64,000 nucleotides of DNA from JANOYC01 sp031428675 (lineage in GTDB: Bacteria > Actinomycetota > Actinomycetes > Actinomycetales > Microbacteriaceae), in NCBI GenBank assembly GCA_031428675.1, contig JANOYC010000093.1, forward strand, positions 1 through 64,000, written 5' to 3'. The position numbers were made by a program, and so were the translations under genes. Below are positions 1-6,613 of the stretch, piece by piece. Every line of letters begins with the position of its first letter. The first letter of the stretch is position 1. The notes under the pieces were generated by a model. The model worked only from the letters and a program-made list of their open reading frames with translations. It was not told the origin of the DNA and did not search any database.

Positions 1-158
1 AGAACAGCGGCCGGCAACAGATAGGCGTAAGCCCGGAGTTTTTTCTGGATGCGGTCGGGGGTCAACGCGACTAATCGGTCGAGCCCCCAATAGATGGCAT
101 AGATGGCGGCGATCCCGAAAACTATGGAAAGCAAGCCGAAAAGCACGTCTTGAATCAT
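1..158 (-). CDS. Sugar ABC transporter permease, N-terminal fragment (cut by window edge)
   Basis: The minus-strand reading frame starts at the ATG whose complement is 156-158 and runs off the left edge. It gives about 52 residues: a hydrophobic first helix (MIQDVLFGLLSIVFGIAAIY) and a short cytoplasmic linker leading into a second membrane segment. A ribosome binding site (AAGGAAG) lies about 7 bases upstream. It follows a binding lipoprotein gene, so it should be the first MalF/AglF-type permease of that importer. The family call rests on the N-terminus and on context. The conserved EAA loop is outside the window. Confidence 0.7.
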   Translation of the reverse strand, partial: MIQDVLFGLLSIVFGIAAIYAIYWGLDRLVALTPDRIQKKLRAYAYLLPAAV

Positions 159-196
159 CTGGTTACTTCCTTGTCAAACCATGGGGGAGTGCGTGC

Positions 197-230
197 GAGG
201 GTGCTGCGGAATTTATTCCGCAGCACCCTC
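197..230 (-). repeat. Intercistronic stem-loop between binding protein and permease genes
   Basis: A perfect 15-bp inverted repeat (197-211 with 216-230) encloses a 4-base loop (TTTA). It sits between the stop of the binding protein gene and the permease start. No T-run follows it on the minus strand, so it looks more like an mRNA-stabilising or partial-termination hairpin than a full terminator. Such hairpins after the first gene of sugar importer operons (malE-malF is the known case) raise the amount of binding protein relative to permease. Confidence 0.75.
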
Positions 231-266
231 TTGGGGACTCAGCCGGTCACCCGACTGGTTGCGAGC

Positions 267-1571
267 CTAGTACTTGCTCTGGATGCGACCAGCGGCTTCT
301 TCCCACGTGATTCGACCCGTGACCCACTCGGTCGCTGCGACCCAGAACTCAGCGTTCACAGCGGACGGCATGCGGTCCGAACCATCGAAACCGAAGACTG
401 CGGCGTTGGCCATCGTCTCACCGACGGTCTTCGTCAGTTCGTTGGGGTAAAGGCTGGTATCGAAGGTTTTGTGCGGCGAGGTGAAGCTCGCCGCTACGGC
501 CATCTTGGTGCCCACCTTGTCGGAGGTGATGAACTGCAGCACCGCCCCAACATCGGGGTCGTTGTTGAACGCGGCGACGAGGTCGCCACCACCGAGAACG
601 CCCTCTTCTCCACCGGCAGGAGCTGGCAGCGGGAAGACATTGGCGTTGGTGTAGTCACCAGCGATAACCTCTTTCTCGATCGCATCCGGGAAGAACTCCG
701 TGATGAACGAGCCCTGGCGGATCATGAAGCACTGGCCGGCAGCCTTGCCACCGAGGTCGAACAACGGTGCGGTGTTGCCGAAGGCGTCGGTGGCCATGGA
801 GATGCCGCCGCCGTTGACCTGTCCATCAGCGAGGAGAAGGCTTTCCACCTTCTCGACGGCCTTGGTCACCTCGGGCGAGTCGAACGTGACGTCGCCGGCA
901 ATCCAGTCGTTGTAGACGTCGATGCCGTTGTAGTCGAGCACGTACTGCTCGATCCAGTCGGTCATCGCCCAACCGGTAGCGCCGCCAGACTCGATGCCGG
1001 CACAGAACGGGTAACCGCTGCCATCCGCCTTGATCTTGTCACTCAACGCTACGAGCTCTTCGTCGGTGGTCGGAACTTCGTAGCCGTGAGCGGCAAAGGC
1101 GGTGGGGTTGTAGAAGACGAGCGTCTTGACGTTTGCAGAGACCGGCAGGCCGTAGATGTCGCCGTCGTACTCGGCGAGCGTGTCCCAGCCAGGAACGAGA
1201 GTTTCTTGGGGCGCTGCGACGTCGAAGCCCTCGATGTCGGCGAGGGGGAGAATGTTCGCCGCCTCGGCCTGGTCGAGCAGACCGCCCGGCTGGGGGAAGA
1301 GTCCGAGGTCGGGCGCTTGACCTGCCTCAATCTTCACCTTAATGTCGGTGTCGAACGACGCGAGGCTAGTGTAGGTCACGTCGATGCCGCTTTCGGCACT
1401 CCACGCGTCGAGCTCTTCTTGGAATGCAGCGGCCTGAGCTTCGCCGTATCCACCGAAGATGGTGACCTTGCCGTCTGCCTCGGGAGCGGCAGCTCCGGCG
1501 CAACCCGACATGACTAGTCCTGCGATGGCGACGGTCGCACCCGTCGCCAAGAAACGTGTGGCTTTCTTCAT
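267..1571 (-). CDS. Sugar-binding lipoprotein of an ABC importer (AglE-like)
   Basis: This 434-residue extracellular solute-binding protein captures a sugar, probably an alpha-glucoside or other oligosaccharide, and passes it to the permeases encoded downstream. The ATG at 1571 gives a typical lipoprotein signal: basic MKKATR, a hydrophobic stretch, then MSGC with the lipidated Cys at residue 24. An upstream AAAAGGAA sequence supports this start; the frame is open further upstream to 1724, but that extension lacks signal character. The mature part begins KVTIFGGYGEAQ and has the mixed alpha/beta layout of the MalE-type family 1 binding proteins. It is the first gene of an importer operon that continues left. 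Two LacI-type operator candidates upstream suggest sugar-dependent repression. The substrate cannot be fixed from sequence alone. Confidence 0.88.
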   Translation of the reverse strand: MKKATRFLATGATVAIAGLVMSGCAGAAAPEADGKVTIFGGYGEAQAAAFQEELDAWSAESGIDVTYTSLASFDTDIKVKIEAGQAPDLGLFPQPGGLLDQAEAANILPLADIEGFDVAAPQETLVPGWDTLAEYDGDIYGLPVSANVKTLVFYNPTAFAAHGYEVPTTDEELVALSDKIKADGSGYPFCAGIESGGATGWAMTDWIEQYVLDYNGIDVYNDWIAGDVTFDSPEVTKAVEKVESLLLADGQVNGGGISMATDAFGNTAPLFDLGGKAAGQCFMIRQGSFITEFFPDAIEKEVIAGDYTNANVFPLPAPAGGEEGVLGGGDLVAAFNNDPDVGAVLQFITSDKVGTKMAVAASFTSPHKTFDTSLYPNELTKTVGETMANAAVFGFDGSDRMPSAVNAEFWVAATEWVTGRITWEEAAGRIQSKY

Positions 1572-1660
1572 TCCGATTCCTTTTCGATGAAAGCACGGCA
1601 CGAAGAAGCACCGTTGCTCGACCCAGACTAGAGTGCATTTCTTCAACCTTGGAAACAAAT

Positions 1661-1674
1661 TGATAACGTTTGCA
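1661..1674 (-). promoter_or_regulatory. Candidate LacI-family operator (proximal)
   Basis: On the minus strand the site reads TGCAAACGTTATCA. It fits the LacI/GalR/CcpA-type consensus TGnAAnCGnTnnCA, with the central CG. It lies 90 bases upstream of the sugar-binding protein start. No regulator gene is visible in the window. Confidence 0.55.
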
Positions 1675-1813
1675 TCTGCGAGGATTCGTCGCGGAGATTC
1701 GAAGCGGCCCCTGAATCGGTTCACGAGCGCGGAATGCCAGTAATCCCGCTGATCAGGAGGAGGCGAAGGCCACCGAGGCTGATTATGTTGCCCTCGGAAA
1801 CAATTTCAGAACC

Positions 1814-1827
1814 GAAAACCGTTTGCA
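1814..1827 (-). promoter_or_regulatory. Candidate LacI-family operator (distal)
   Basis: On the minus strand the site reads TGCAAACGGTTTTC. It shares the TGCAAACG half and the AAnCGnTT core with the site at 1661-1674, 153 bases away. Two spaced operators are common where a LacI-type repressor loops DNA. The call rests on motif match and position only. The rest of the 296-base gap (1572-1867) shows no gene. Confidence 0.45.
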
Positions 1828-1867
1828 TAACGGCCCGCTCCGCGAGTCCGTAGCGCCAACGTCGGGG

Positions 1868-2110
1868 CTAGTGCGCGGGGCCGGCCGGGCCGTTCTTCGG
1901 TATGTCGTCGTGCCCGTCGGGGGAGACGGCGAGCGCGAGCATCGCAAGCACAACGAGCGCGACCACGAAGGTGATGCCGAAGAAAATCGCGGCGAGCACG
2001 ACGTCTCTCGTAGACATCAGTACAACAATGCCGACGAACGCCGCAAGCACGAGCGAGAGGGTCAGCAGCTCGAGCGGACGCATCCGCTCCCGACGCGATG
2101 GCGTTGTCAT
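1868..2110 (-). CDS. Small two-helix membrane protein, unknown function
   Basis: The 80-residue protein has a short basic N-terminus (MTTPSRRERMRP), two hydrophobic segments at about residues 12-32 and 36-62, and a polar tail ending in GPAGPAH. Its ATG overlaps the stop of the upstream membrane-protein gene by 4 bases (ATGA), which implies translational coupling and a joint role. I do not recognise a family beyond small actinobacterial integral membrane proteins. Codon and GC use match the neighbours. Confidence 0.7.
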   Translation of the reverse strand: MTTPSRRERMRPLELLTLSLVLAAFVGIVVLMSTRDVVLAAIFFGITFVVALVVLAMLALAVSPDGHDDIPKNGPAGPAH

Positions 2111-2790
2111 GAGGTGGAACCGTTCCCGGTGACGTCAGTACGCCGCCGTTCGATGGGGGTCGGCGCCCATTTGAGTGAGAGCCCAGCGATGACCTGAAAG
2201 ATGCCCAGCACGGCCACATACGCACCGAACGAGCCGACAATGATGATGGACGCCGTCAGGGCACGATCGACGTCGTCCGGGCCCGTAAAGCGTTGAGCAA
2301 AGCCCTGGGGAACAAGGAGCACGACAGCGGCGAGTGCCAGCGTTATCCCTCCTGCGAATCGCCAGTCCCTAGCCTCGGCACGGTGCCTGCGGCGCCTGAT
2401 GCCGGTCACGAGTTCCGTTGCGCCGGTGACAACGCCCCATACGGCGATGATCGATACGAGCACACTGATGCCGAGAGAGGACAGCGCGAGTGCTGCGCCG
2501 CCGGCGAGCACCGAAACACCCCCGGAAACAGCGAGCGCCACCGGGCTCTCCTGCCGCCGGGCGATCGATCGCGCAACCATCACGGCACCGGAGGTGAGTG
2601 CGAAGGCCCCGAAGGCAAGAAATCCGAGAGACGCCGAGTGGTCTGCCGTGAAAGTGATGACGACCGCCGCGAGGAGGGCCGGTACGGCGCGGGCTACAAC
2701 GAACCGCCACGCCGTATTATCGCCGCTGCGAGCCGAACTCCCGTCGGCCGCGACGTTTGCCGCGCGCGCGGACTCGGAACTCTGTGTCAT
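2107..2790 (-). CDS. Multi-pass membrane protein, HdeD/DUF308-like
   Basis: The 227-residue protein has about six hydrophobic segments in three helical hairpins, separated by short Arg-rich loops (SIARRQE, IRRRRHR). This pattern resembles the HdeD/DUF308 membrane family, whose founding member is linked to acid resistance; the function here is unknown. The first 30 residues are polar and rich in Ala and Ser. I chose the ATG at 2790; an in-frame GTG at 2814 would add eight residues. The gene overlaps the small membrane-protein gene downstream. Confidence 0.7.
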   Translation of the reverse strand: MTQSSESARAANVAADGSSARSGDNTAWRFVVARAVPALLAAVVITFTADHSASLGFLAFGAFALTSGAVMVARSIARRQESPVALAVSGGVSVLAGGAALALSSLGISVLVSIIAVWGVVTGATELVTGIRRRRHRAEARDWRFAGGITLALAAVVLLVPQGFAQRFTGPDDVDRALTASIIIVGSFGAYVAVLGIFQVIAGLSLKWAPTPIERRRTDVTGNGSTS

Positions 2791-2830
2791 CACATCCGAG
2801 TTTACGCGCCTCACCGCTTGCGCCGACCGG

Positions 2831-4240
2831 TCACATGCCCGGAGGCAGGTCCACGAATCGGGAGAAGTGGCCGTGGAAGCCGACGACGAGGGTGTCGGTT
2901 GGGCCGTTACGGTGCTTGGCGATGATGAGATCTGCCTCGCCCTGACGTGGGCTGTCTTTCTCGTATGCGGCTTCGCGGTGCAGAAGGATCACCATGTCGG
3001 CATCCTGCTCGAGCGATCCTGATTCACGGAGGTCAGAGAGCGCGGGCTTCTTGTCGGCGCGCTGTTCGGGGCCGCGGTTCAGCTGGCTGATGGCGATCAC
3101 CGGAACGCCGAGTTCTTTGGCCAGGAGTTTGAGCGCTCGTGAGAATTCGCTGACCTCTTGCTGACGCGACTCGACGCGCTTGCCGCTTGTCATGAGCTGC
3201 AAATAGTCGATGATGACCATCTTCAAACCAATGCGCTGCTTGAGACGACGGCATTTTGCGCGGATCTCCACGAGCGTCATATTCGGGCTGTCGTCGATAT
3301 ATAGGGGCGCGTCGGCGATCTGACCGCGGATGCTCGCAAGCTTCGTCCAGTCCTGCGTCTGCACATTCCCTTTGCGCATCGCCTGCAGGGGCACCGCCGC
3401 CTCTGCAGAGAGCAACCGCATCGCGATTTCACTGCGACCCATTTCGAGCGAGAACACGATCGTGGGCAAGTCGTGCTTGATCGCCGCCGCACGCGCAAAG
3501 TCGAGCGCAAGCGTCGACTTGCCGATCGCTGGCCGCGCGGCGAGGATGATCAACTGCCCAGGATGCAGTCCGTTGGTCAGTTCGTCGAGCTGAGCGAACC
3601 CGGTGGGAACTCCGATCATCGTGCCGTCGCGACCCTGCGCGGCTTCGATTTCGTCGACGGCGCTCGTCACGGCCTCAGACAACGGCACGTAGTCTTCGCT
3701 CTCGACGCCGCCGGTGACCCCGTAGATCTCCGCCTGAGCGTTGTTGACGAGGTCGACGACCTCACCTTCGCTTGCGTATCCCATCTGCACAATGCGGGTG
3801 CCCGCCTCGACGAGTCGGCGAAGCACGGCTTTCTCGGCGACGATCGACGAGTAATATCCGGCGTTGGCAGCCGTCGGCACGAGCCCGGTGAGGGTATGCA
3901 GGTATTCCGCGCCGCCCGCACGGCCAAGGGTGCCCGCCTTGGTCAGTTCGTCGGTGACAGCGATCACGTCGGTTGGCTCGCCGTGCGAGTAGAGCGAGAG
4001 GATCGCGTCGAAAATCAGTTCATGCTTGGGAATATAGAAGTCGATCCCGCGCACGGTCTCGATTACGTCTGCGACGGCATCTTTGCTCAAAAGCATTCCG
4101 CCGATGGCGCTCTGTTCGGCGAGCAGATCGTGCGGCGGCACGCGGTCGCCTCGATAGTCACCGCGATCCGAACCGCGGCCGTCGCCGCCACGAGCATCGG
4201 GACTGCGATTGTCGGCAAGCCCGAGGTGCGCGATCGACAA
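2831..4240 (-). CDS. dnaB: Replicative DNA helicase DnaB
   Basis: The 469-residue ring helicase unwinds DNA at the replication fork. The N-terminal primase-interacting domain (about residues 35-140) begins PPHDLLAEQSAIGGML. The RecA-like domain has Walker A ARPAIGKST near residue 235 and Walker B VIIDYLQLM near 320. The length is that of an intein-free DnaB. The first 34 residues are a Gly/Asp/Arg-rich extension. The start is TTG, supported by GGGAGG five bases upstream. The gene lies downstream of rplI on the same strand after 445 bases that contain DnaA boxes and a long palindrome. The probable helicase loader DciA is encoded at 25517-26026. Confidence 0.97.
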   Translation of the reverse strand: MSIAHLGLADNRSPDARGGDGRGSDRGDYRGDRVPPHDLLAEQSAIGGMLLSKDAVADVIETVRGIDFYIPKHELIFDAILSLYSHGEPTDVIAVTDELTKAGTLGRAGGAEYLHTLTGLVPTAANAGYYSSIVAEKAVLRRLVEAGTRIVQMGYASEGEVVDLVNNAQAEIYGVTGGVESEDYVPLSEAVTSAVDEIEAAQGRDGTMIGVPTGFAQLDELTNGLHPGQLIILAARPAIGKSTLALDFARAAAIKHDLPTIVFSLEMGRSEIAMRLLSAEAAVPLQAMRKGNVQTQDWTKLASIRGQIADAPLYIDDSPNMTLVEIRAKCRRLKQRIGLKMVIIDYLQLMTSGKRVESRQQEVSEFSRALKLLAKELGVPVIAISQLNRGPEQRADKKPALSDLRESGSLEQDADMVILLHREAAYEKDSPRQGEADLIIAKHRNGPTDTLVVGFHGHFSRFVDLPPGM

Positions 4241-4685
4241 GGTGCCTCCCAGTGGCTGAGCCTACGAAACAGGTCTAGCGACGACCACCGACAAGACCGA
4301 GCGCACCACCAACGAATAGTGCGCTGTGGGTGCGGCTTGTACACGATAGGAACGCCCCCGTAAGCGGCACAAATGGGGCTGTGTACGGTTCTGTGGATAA
4401 AACCTGAGAAACGCCGGAGAACTGTGTGTAGAAGATGTGGAATCTCCTGTGTATAACTTCCATTTTTTGTTAGTTTTCAGGACCTTGACCGGGGGTTTTC
4501 TAATTTGCTCCCAGTGTGTAGAAACATGTTTAGAGTTCCAGTTGAGGGTTGCCCAGATCGGTCTACCCTGTGCACAAATACCACACCGCGACCGCAATTT
4601 TAACCACAAGTACGGGTACCAACTGTGGTGTCACCACAGTTGGTACCCGTATATGAAGCGTGCGGAATACTCGCCTTACGCGCCG
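4241..4685. promoter_or_regulatory. Gene-free dnaB upstream region with DnaA-box cluster
   Basis: No gene is credible in these 445 bases, which are AT-richer than the surroundings. Two 9-mers match the DnaA box TTWTNCACA on the minus strand: 4392-4400 (TTATCCACA) and 4448-4456 (TTATACACA). Two one-mismatch copies, both TTCTACACA, lie at 4425-4433 and 4515-4523. All four have the same orientation, within 132 bases upstream of dnaB. Possible roles are DnaA control of dnaB or DnaA titration; both are inferences. Confidence 0.6.
4611..4651. repeat. 41-base perfect palindrome after rplI
   Basis: Arms of 20 bp (4611-4630 and 4632-4651) are perfectly complementary around a single central T. The element begins 35 bases after the rplI stop, so it may end the rpsF-ssb-rpsR-rplI transcript. 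No clear T-run follows on either strand, so it would be an actinobacterial-style hairpin terminator without a U-tract. A dimeric-protein binding site or a cruciform is also possible. Confidence 0.6.
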
Positions 4686-5138
4686 CTATTTTGCGGCGAC
4701 GACCTGAAGAGTGATCGTGGCGACGATGTCGTCGCGCAAGCGAATCGTTGCCTCGTGCTCGCCCACCGACTTGATCGGCACGCTGATCTCGATCTTGCGC
4801 TTGTCGATCGCGCCGACACCGGCCGCTTCGACGGCAGCCGCGATGTCAGCGGTCTTCACCGAACCAAACAGACGGCCCTCAGCGCCGGCCTTGACCGTGA
4901 GCTTGACCTTGGCCGCCTGGAGGCGCGAGCGGAGATCCTGTGCTTCTTCGATGGTGGCGTGCTCGCGCGCAACGCGAGCTGCCTTGATCGAATCGACCTG
5001 CTTCTCGCCGCCTCGCGTCCACGTGACAGCGAAACCCTGAGGGATGAGGTAATTGCGGGCGTAGCCGTTCTTGACGTCAACGACGTCGCCAGCGGAGCCG
5101 AGACCTGTCACCTCGTGGGTGAGGATCAATTTAGACAT
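4686..5138 (-). CDS. rplI: 50S ribosomal protein L9
   Basis: The 150-residue L9 binds 23S rRNA at the base of the L1 stalk. The N-terminal domain carries the family signature GDVVDVKNGYARNYLIPQG at residues 17-35, followed by the long connecting helix and a C-terminal domain ending in VVAAK. The ATG at 5138 follows GGAGG at normal spacing. It is the last gene of the rpsF-ssb-rpsR-rplI operon, 11 bases after rpsR. Confidence 0.97.
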   Translation of the reverse strand: MSKLILTHEVTGLGSAGDVVDVKNGYARNYLIPQGFAVTWTRGGEKQVDSIKAARVAREHATIEEAQDLRSRLQAAKVKLTVKAGAEGRLFGSVKTADIAAAVEAAGVGAIDKRKIEISVPIKSVGEHEATIRLRDDIVATITLQVVAAK

Positions 5139-5149
5139 TCCCGAGCCTC

Positions 5150-5413
5150 CTAACGGCCTGAGCCGGCGTAGGGGAGAAGTGCCATCTCGCGGGCATTCTT
5201 TACTGCCTTGGCGATGAGGCGCTGTTCCTGAACCGACACACCGGTGATGCGGCGAGCGCGAATCTTCCCGCGCTCCGAGATGAACTTGCGAAGGGTCGCG
5301 ACATCCTTGTAGTCGATGACGCCGACACGGATTGCCTTTGCCGGGGCGGCATTCTTGCCACCCTTGGCGTTGCGGAGCGGCTTGCGGCGGTCGCCGCTGC
5401 TCTTACCAGCCAT
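5150..5413 (-). CDS. rpsR: 30S ribosomal protein S18
   Basis: The 87-residue S18 pairs with S6 on the platform of the small subunit. Family features are IDYKDVATLRKFISERGKI at about residues 33-51 and the Arg-rich RARRITGVSVQEQRL after it. The N-terminal 27 residues are basic and low in complexity, as is usual in actinobacteria. No zinc-type Cys residues are present. AAGGAAG precedes the ATG. It lies between ssb and rplI in the operon, and S6:S18 is the likely ligand of the leader hairpin before rpsF. Confidence 0.97.
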   Translation of the reverse strand: MAGKSSGDRRKPLRNAKGGKNAAPAKAIRVGVIDYKDVATLRKFISERGKIRARRITGVSVQEQRLIAKAVKNAREMALLPYAGSGR

Positions 5414-5471
5414 AGTTGAACTTCCTTAGAGAATAAAATCGATACCCGCACGCCGCTATCGGCGGAGCGGG

Positions 5472-6008
5472 TTAAAACGGGGTTTCGTCGTTGTAGCTGC
5501 CGGGCGTGTTCCAGACGTCGCCGCCCGATCCGCCTGATCCGCTGGGTGCGCTAGTCGCCCATGGCTCGTCGGCAACCTGGTTCTGTGAACCGCTGCGGTT
5601 GTAGCCGCCACTGTTGCCTGCGCTATTCCCGCCCCCGCTTCCACCCGCTGCGCGGGTGACCTGAGCGGTTGCGTATCGCAGCGATGGACCGATCTCGTCG
5701 ACCTCGAGTTCGATGGACGTGCGCTTCTCGCCTTCCTTCGTCTCGTACGACCGCTGCTTCAGGCGACCGGTCGCGATGACTCGGGACCCCTTGGTCAGCG
5801 AGCCGGCCACGTGCTCCGCGAATTCGCGCCAGACGCTTGCACGAAGAAAGAGGGCTTCGCCGTCTTTCCAGTCGTTGGACGCGCGGTCGAAGTTGCGGGG
5901 CGTCGACGCGATCGTGAAGTTCGCCACGGCGAGCCCGTTCTGCGTGTACCGCAGCTCCGGGTCGCTCGTGAGGTTTCCCACGACTGTGATGACGGTTTCG
6001 CCTGCCAT
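5472..6008 (-). CDS. ssb: Single-stranded DNA-binding protein SSB
   Basis: The 178-residue protein has an OB fold in about the first 110 residues (GNLTSDPELRYTQNGLAVANF near the start), then a Gly/Ser/Asn-rich linker. The acidic tip ends in DETPF, the tail that recruits replication and repair proteins; many homologues end DDDIPF, so the tip is slightly divergent. It starts three bases after the rpsF stop, so it is cotranscribed with the ribosomal genes. It protects single-stranded DNA during replication, recombination and repair. Confidence 0.96.
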   Translation of the reverse strand: MAGETVITVVGNLTSDPELRYTQNGLAVANFTIASTPRNFDRASNDWKDGEALFLRASVWREFAEHVAGSLTKGSRVIATGRLKQRSYETKEGEKRTSIELEVDEIGPSLRYATAQVTRAAGGSGGGNSAGNSGGYNRSGSQNQVADEPWATSAPSGSGGSGGDVWNTPGSYNDETPF

Positions 6009-6011
6009 GAG

Positions 6012-6413
6012 CTACTCGGCAGCCGTTGCGGCGTCGGCCTTCGGGGAAACCTTGACGGGTGCGGCGGCCTTGCGGGCGGCTTTTTCGTCTGCTGCCTTCG
6101 CGGCGGCGGCTACCTGAGCGATGGCTTCCTCAGCGCGGAGCACCTTGGTGCGCATGACGGCTTCGCTCAGACCGAGCTGGCGGTCGAGTTCCTTCGTTGC
6201 GCTCGGCGTTGCGGTGAGCTGAACGACGGCATAGATGCCCTCGTTCTTCTTGTTGATCTCGTAGGCCAGCCGACGGCGTCCCCAGATGTCGACGTTGTCG
6301 ATGGTTCCACCATCGTTGCGAATGACGTTGAGGAACTTATCCAGGCTGGGAGCCACGGTGCGCTCGTCGATCTCTGGATCGAGGATCACCATGAGTTCAT
6401 ACTGATGCGTCAC
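6012..6413 (-). CDS. rpsF: 30S ribosomal protein S6
   Basis: The 133-residue protein starts at a GTG (6413) with a strong AAAGGAGG site 8 bases upstream. The S6 fold covers residues 1-95 (YELMVILDPEIDERTV, then WGRRRLAYEINKKNEGIYAV). The C-terminal 35 residues are an Ala/Lys-rich extension often seen in actinobacteria. S6 binds S18, encoded two genes later. The ribosome binding site lies inside a predicted hairpin (6419-6467), which suggests feedback control. Confidence 0.96.
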   Translation of the reverse strand: MTHQYELMVILDPEIDERTVAPSLDKFLNVIRNDGGTIDNVDIWGRRRLAYEINKKNEGIYAVVQLTATPSATKELDRQLGLSEAVMRTKVLRAEEAIAQVAAAAKAADEKAARKAAAPVKVSPKADAATAAE

Positions 6414-6418
6414 AAACC

Positions 6419-6467
6419 CACCTCCTTTGGACTTGAACGGTCACAGACGGTCTGTGACAGGAGGGTG
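6419..6467 (-). promoter_or_regulatory. rpsF leader hairpin masking the Shine-Dalgarno; candidate S6:S18 sensor
   Basis: On the minus strand the mRNA reads CACCCUCCU (6467-6459), then an inner hairpin (6458-6440), then 13 bases, then AGGAGGUG (6426-6419), which is the rpsF ribosome binding site. The first and last segments pair over 8 bp with one bulged C. The inner hairpin has 8-bp arms GUCACAGA and UCUGUGAC with a CCG loop. S6:S18 autoregulatory leaders known in other bacteria use a conserved CCG presented by a hairpin. The pairing is seen directly; the ligand is inferred. Confidence 0.5.
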
Positions 6468-6613
6468 TTGACGTGCTGTCGACGGGCCGGATGGCCCTCG
6501 GACAACCTGCCCAGCATAGTGCGGGCGTGCCCGCGAAGCAAGGAAAGACCGCGATCGCACCCGGGTCTGTCGCCACTGCGGAGGTGAGCACCGTCGCGGC
6601 GCGGAGAACGCCC

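Noticed and set aside
150..1517. 455-residue plus-strand open frame over the sugar-binding protein gene
   Set aside because: It is an antisense shadow of the lipoprotein gene; composition is not protein-like and it has no start signal.
4262..4609. 115-codon minus-strand frame in the dnaB upstream region
   Set aside because: It has no family likeness or ribosome binding site and its composition is odd; the region reads as regulatory DNA.
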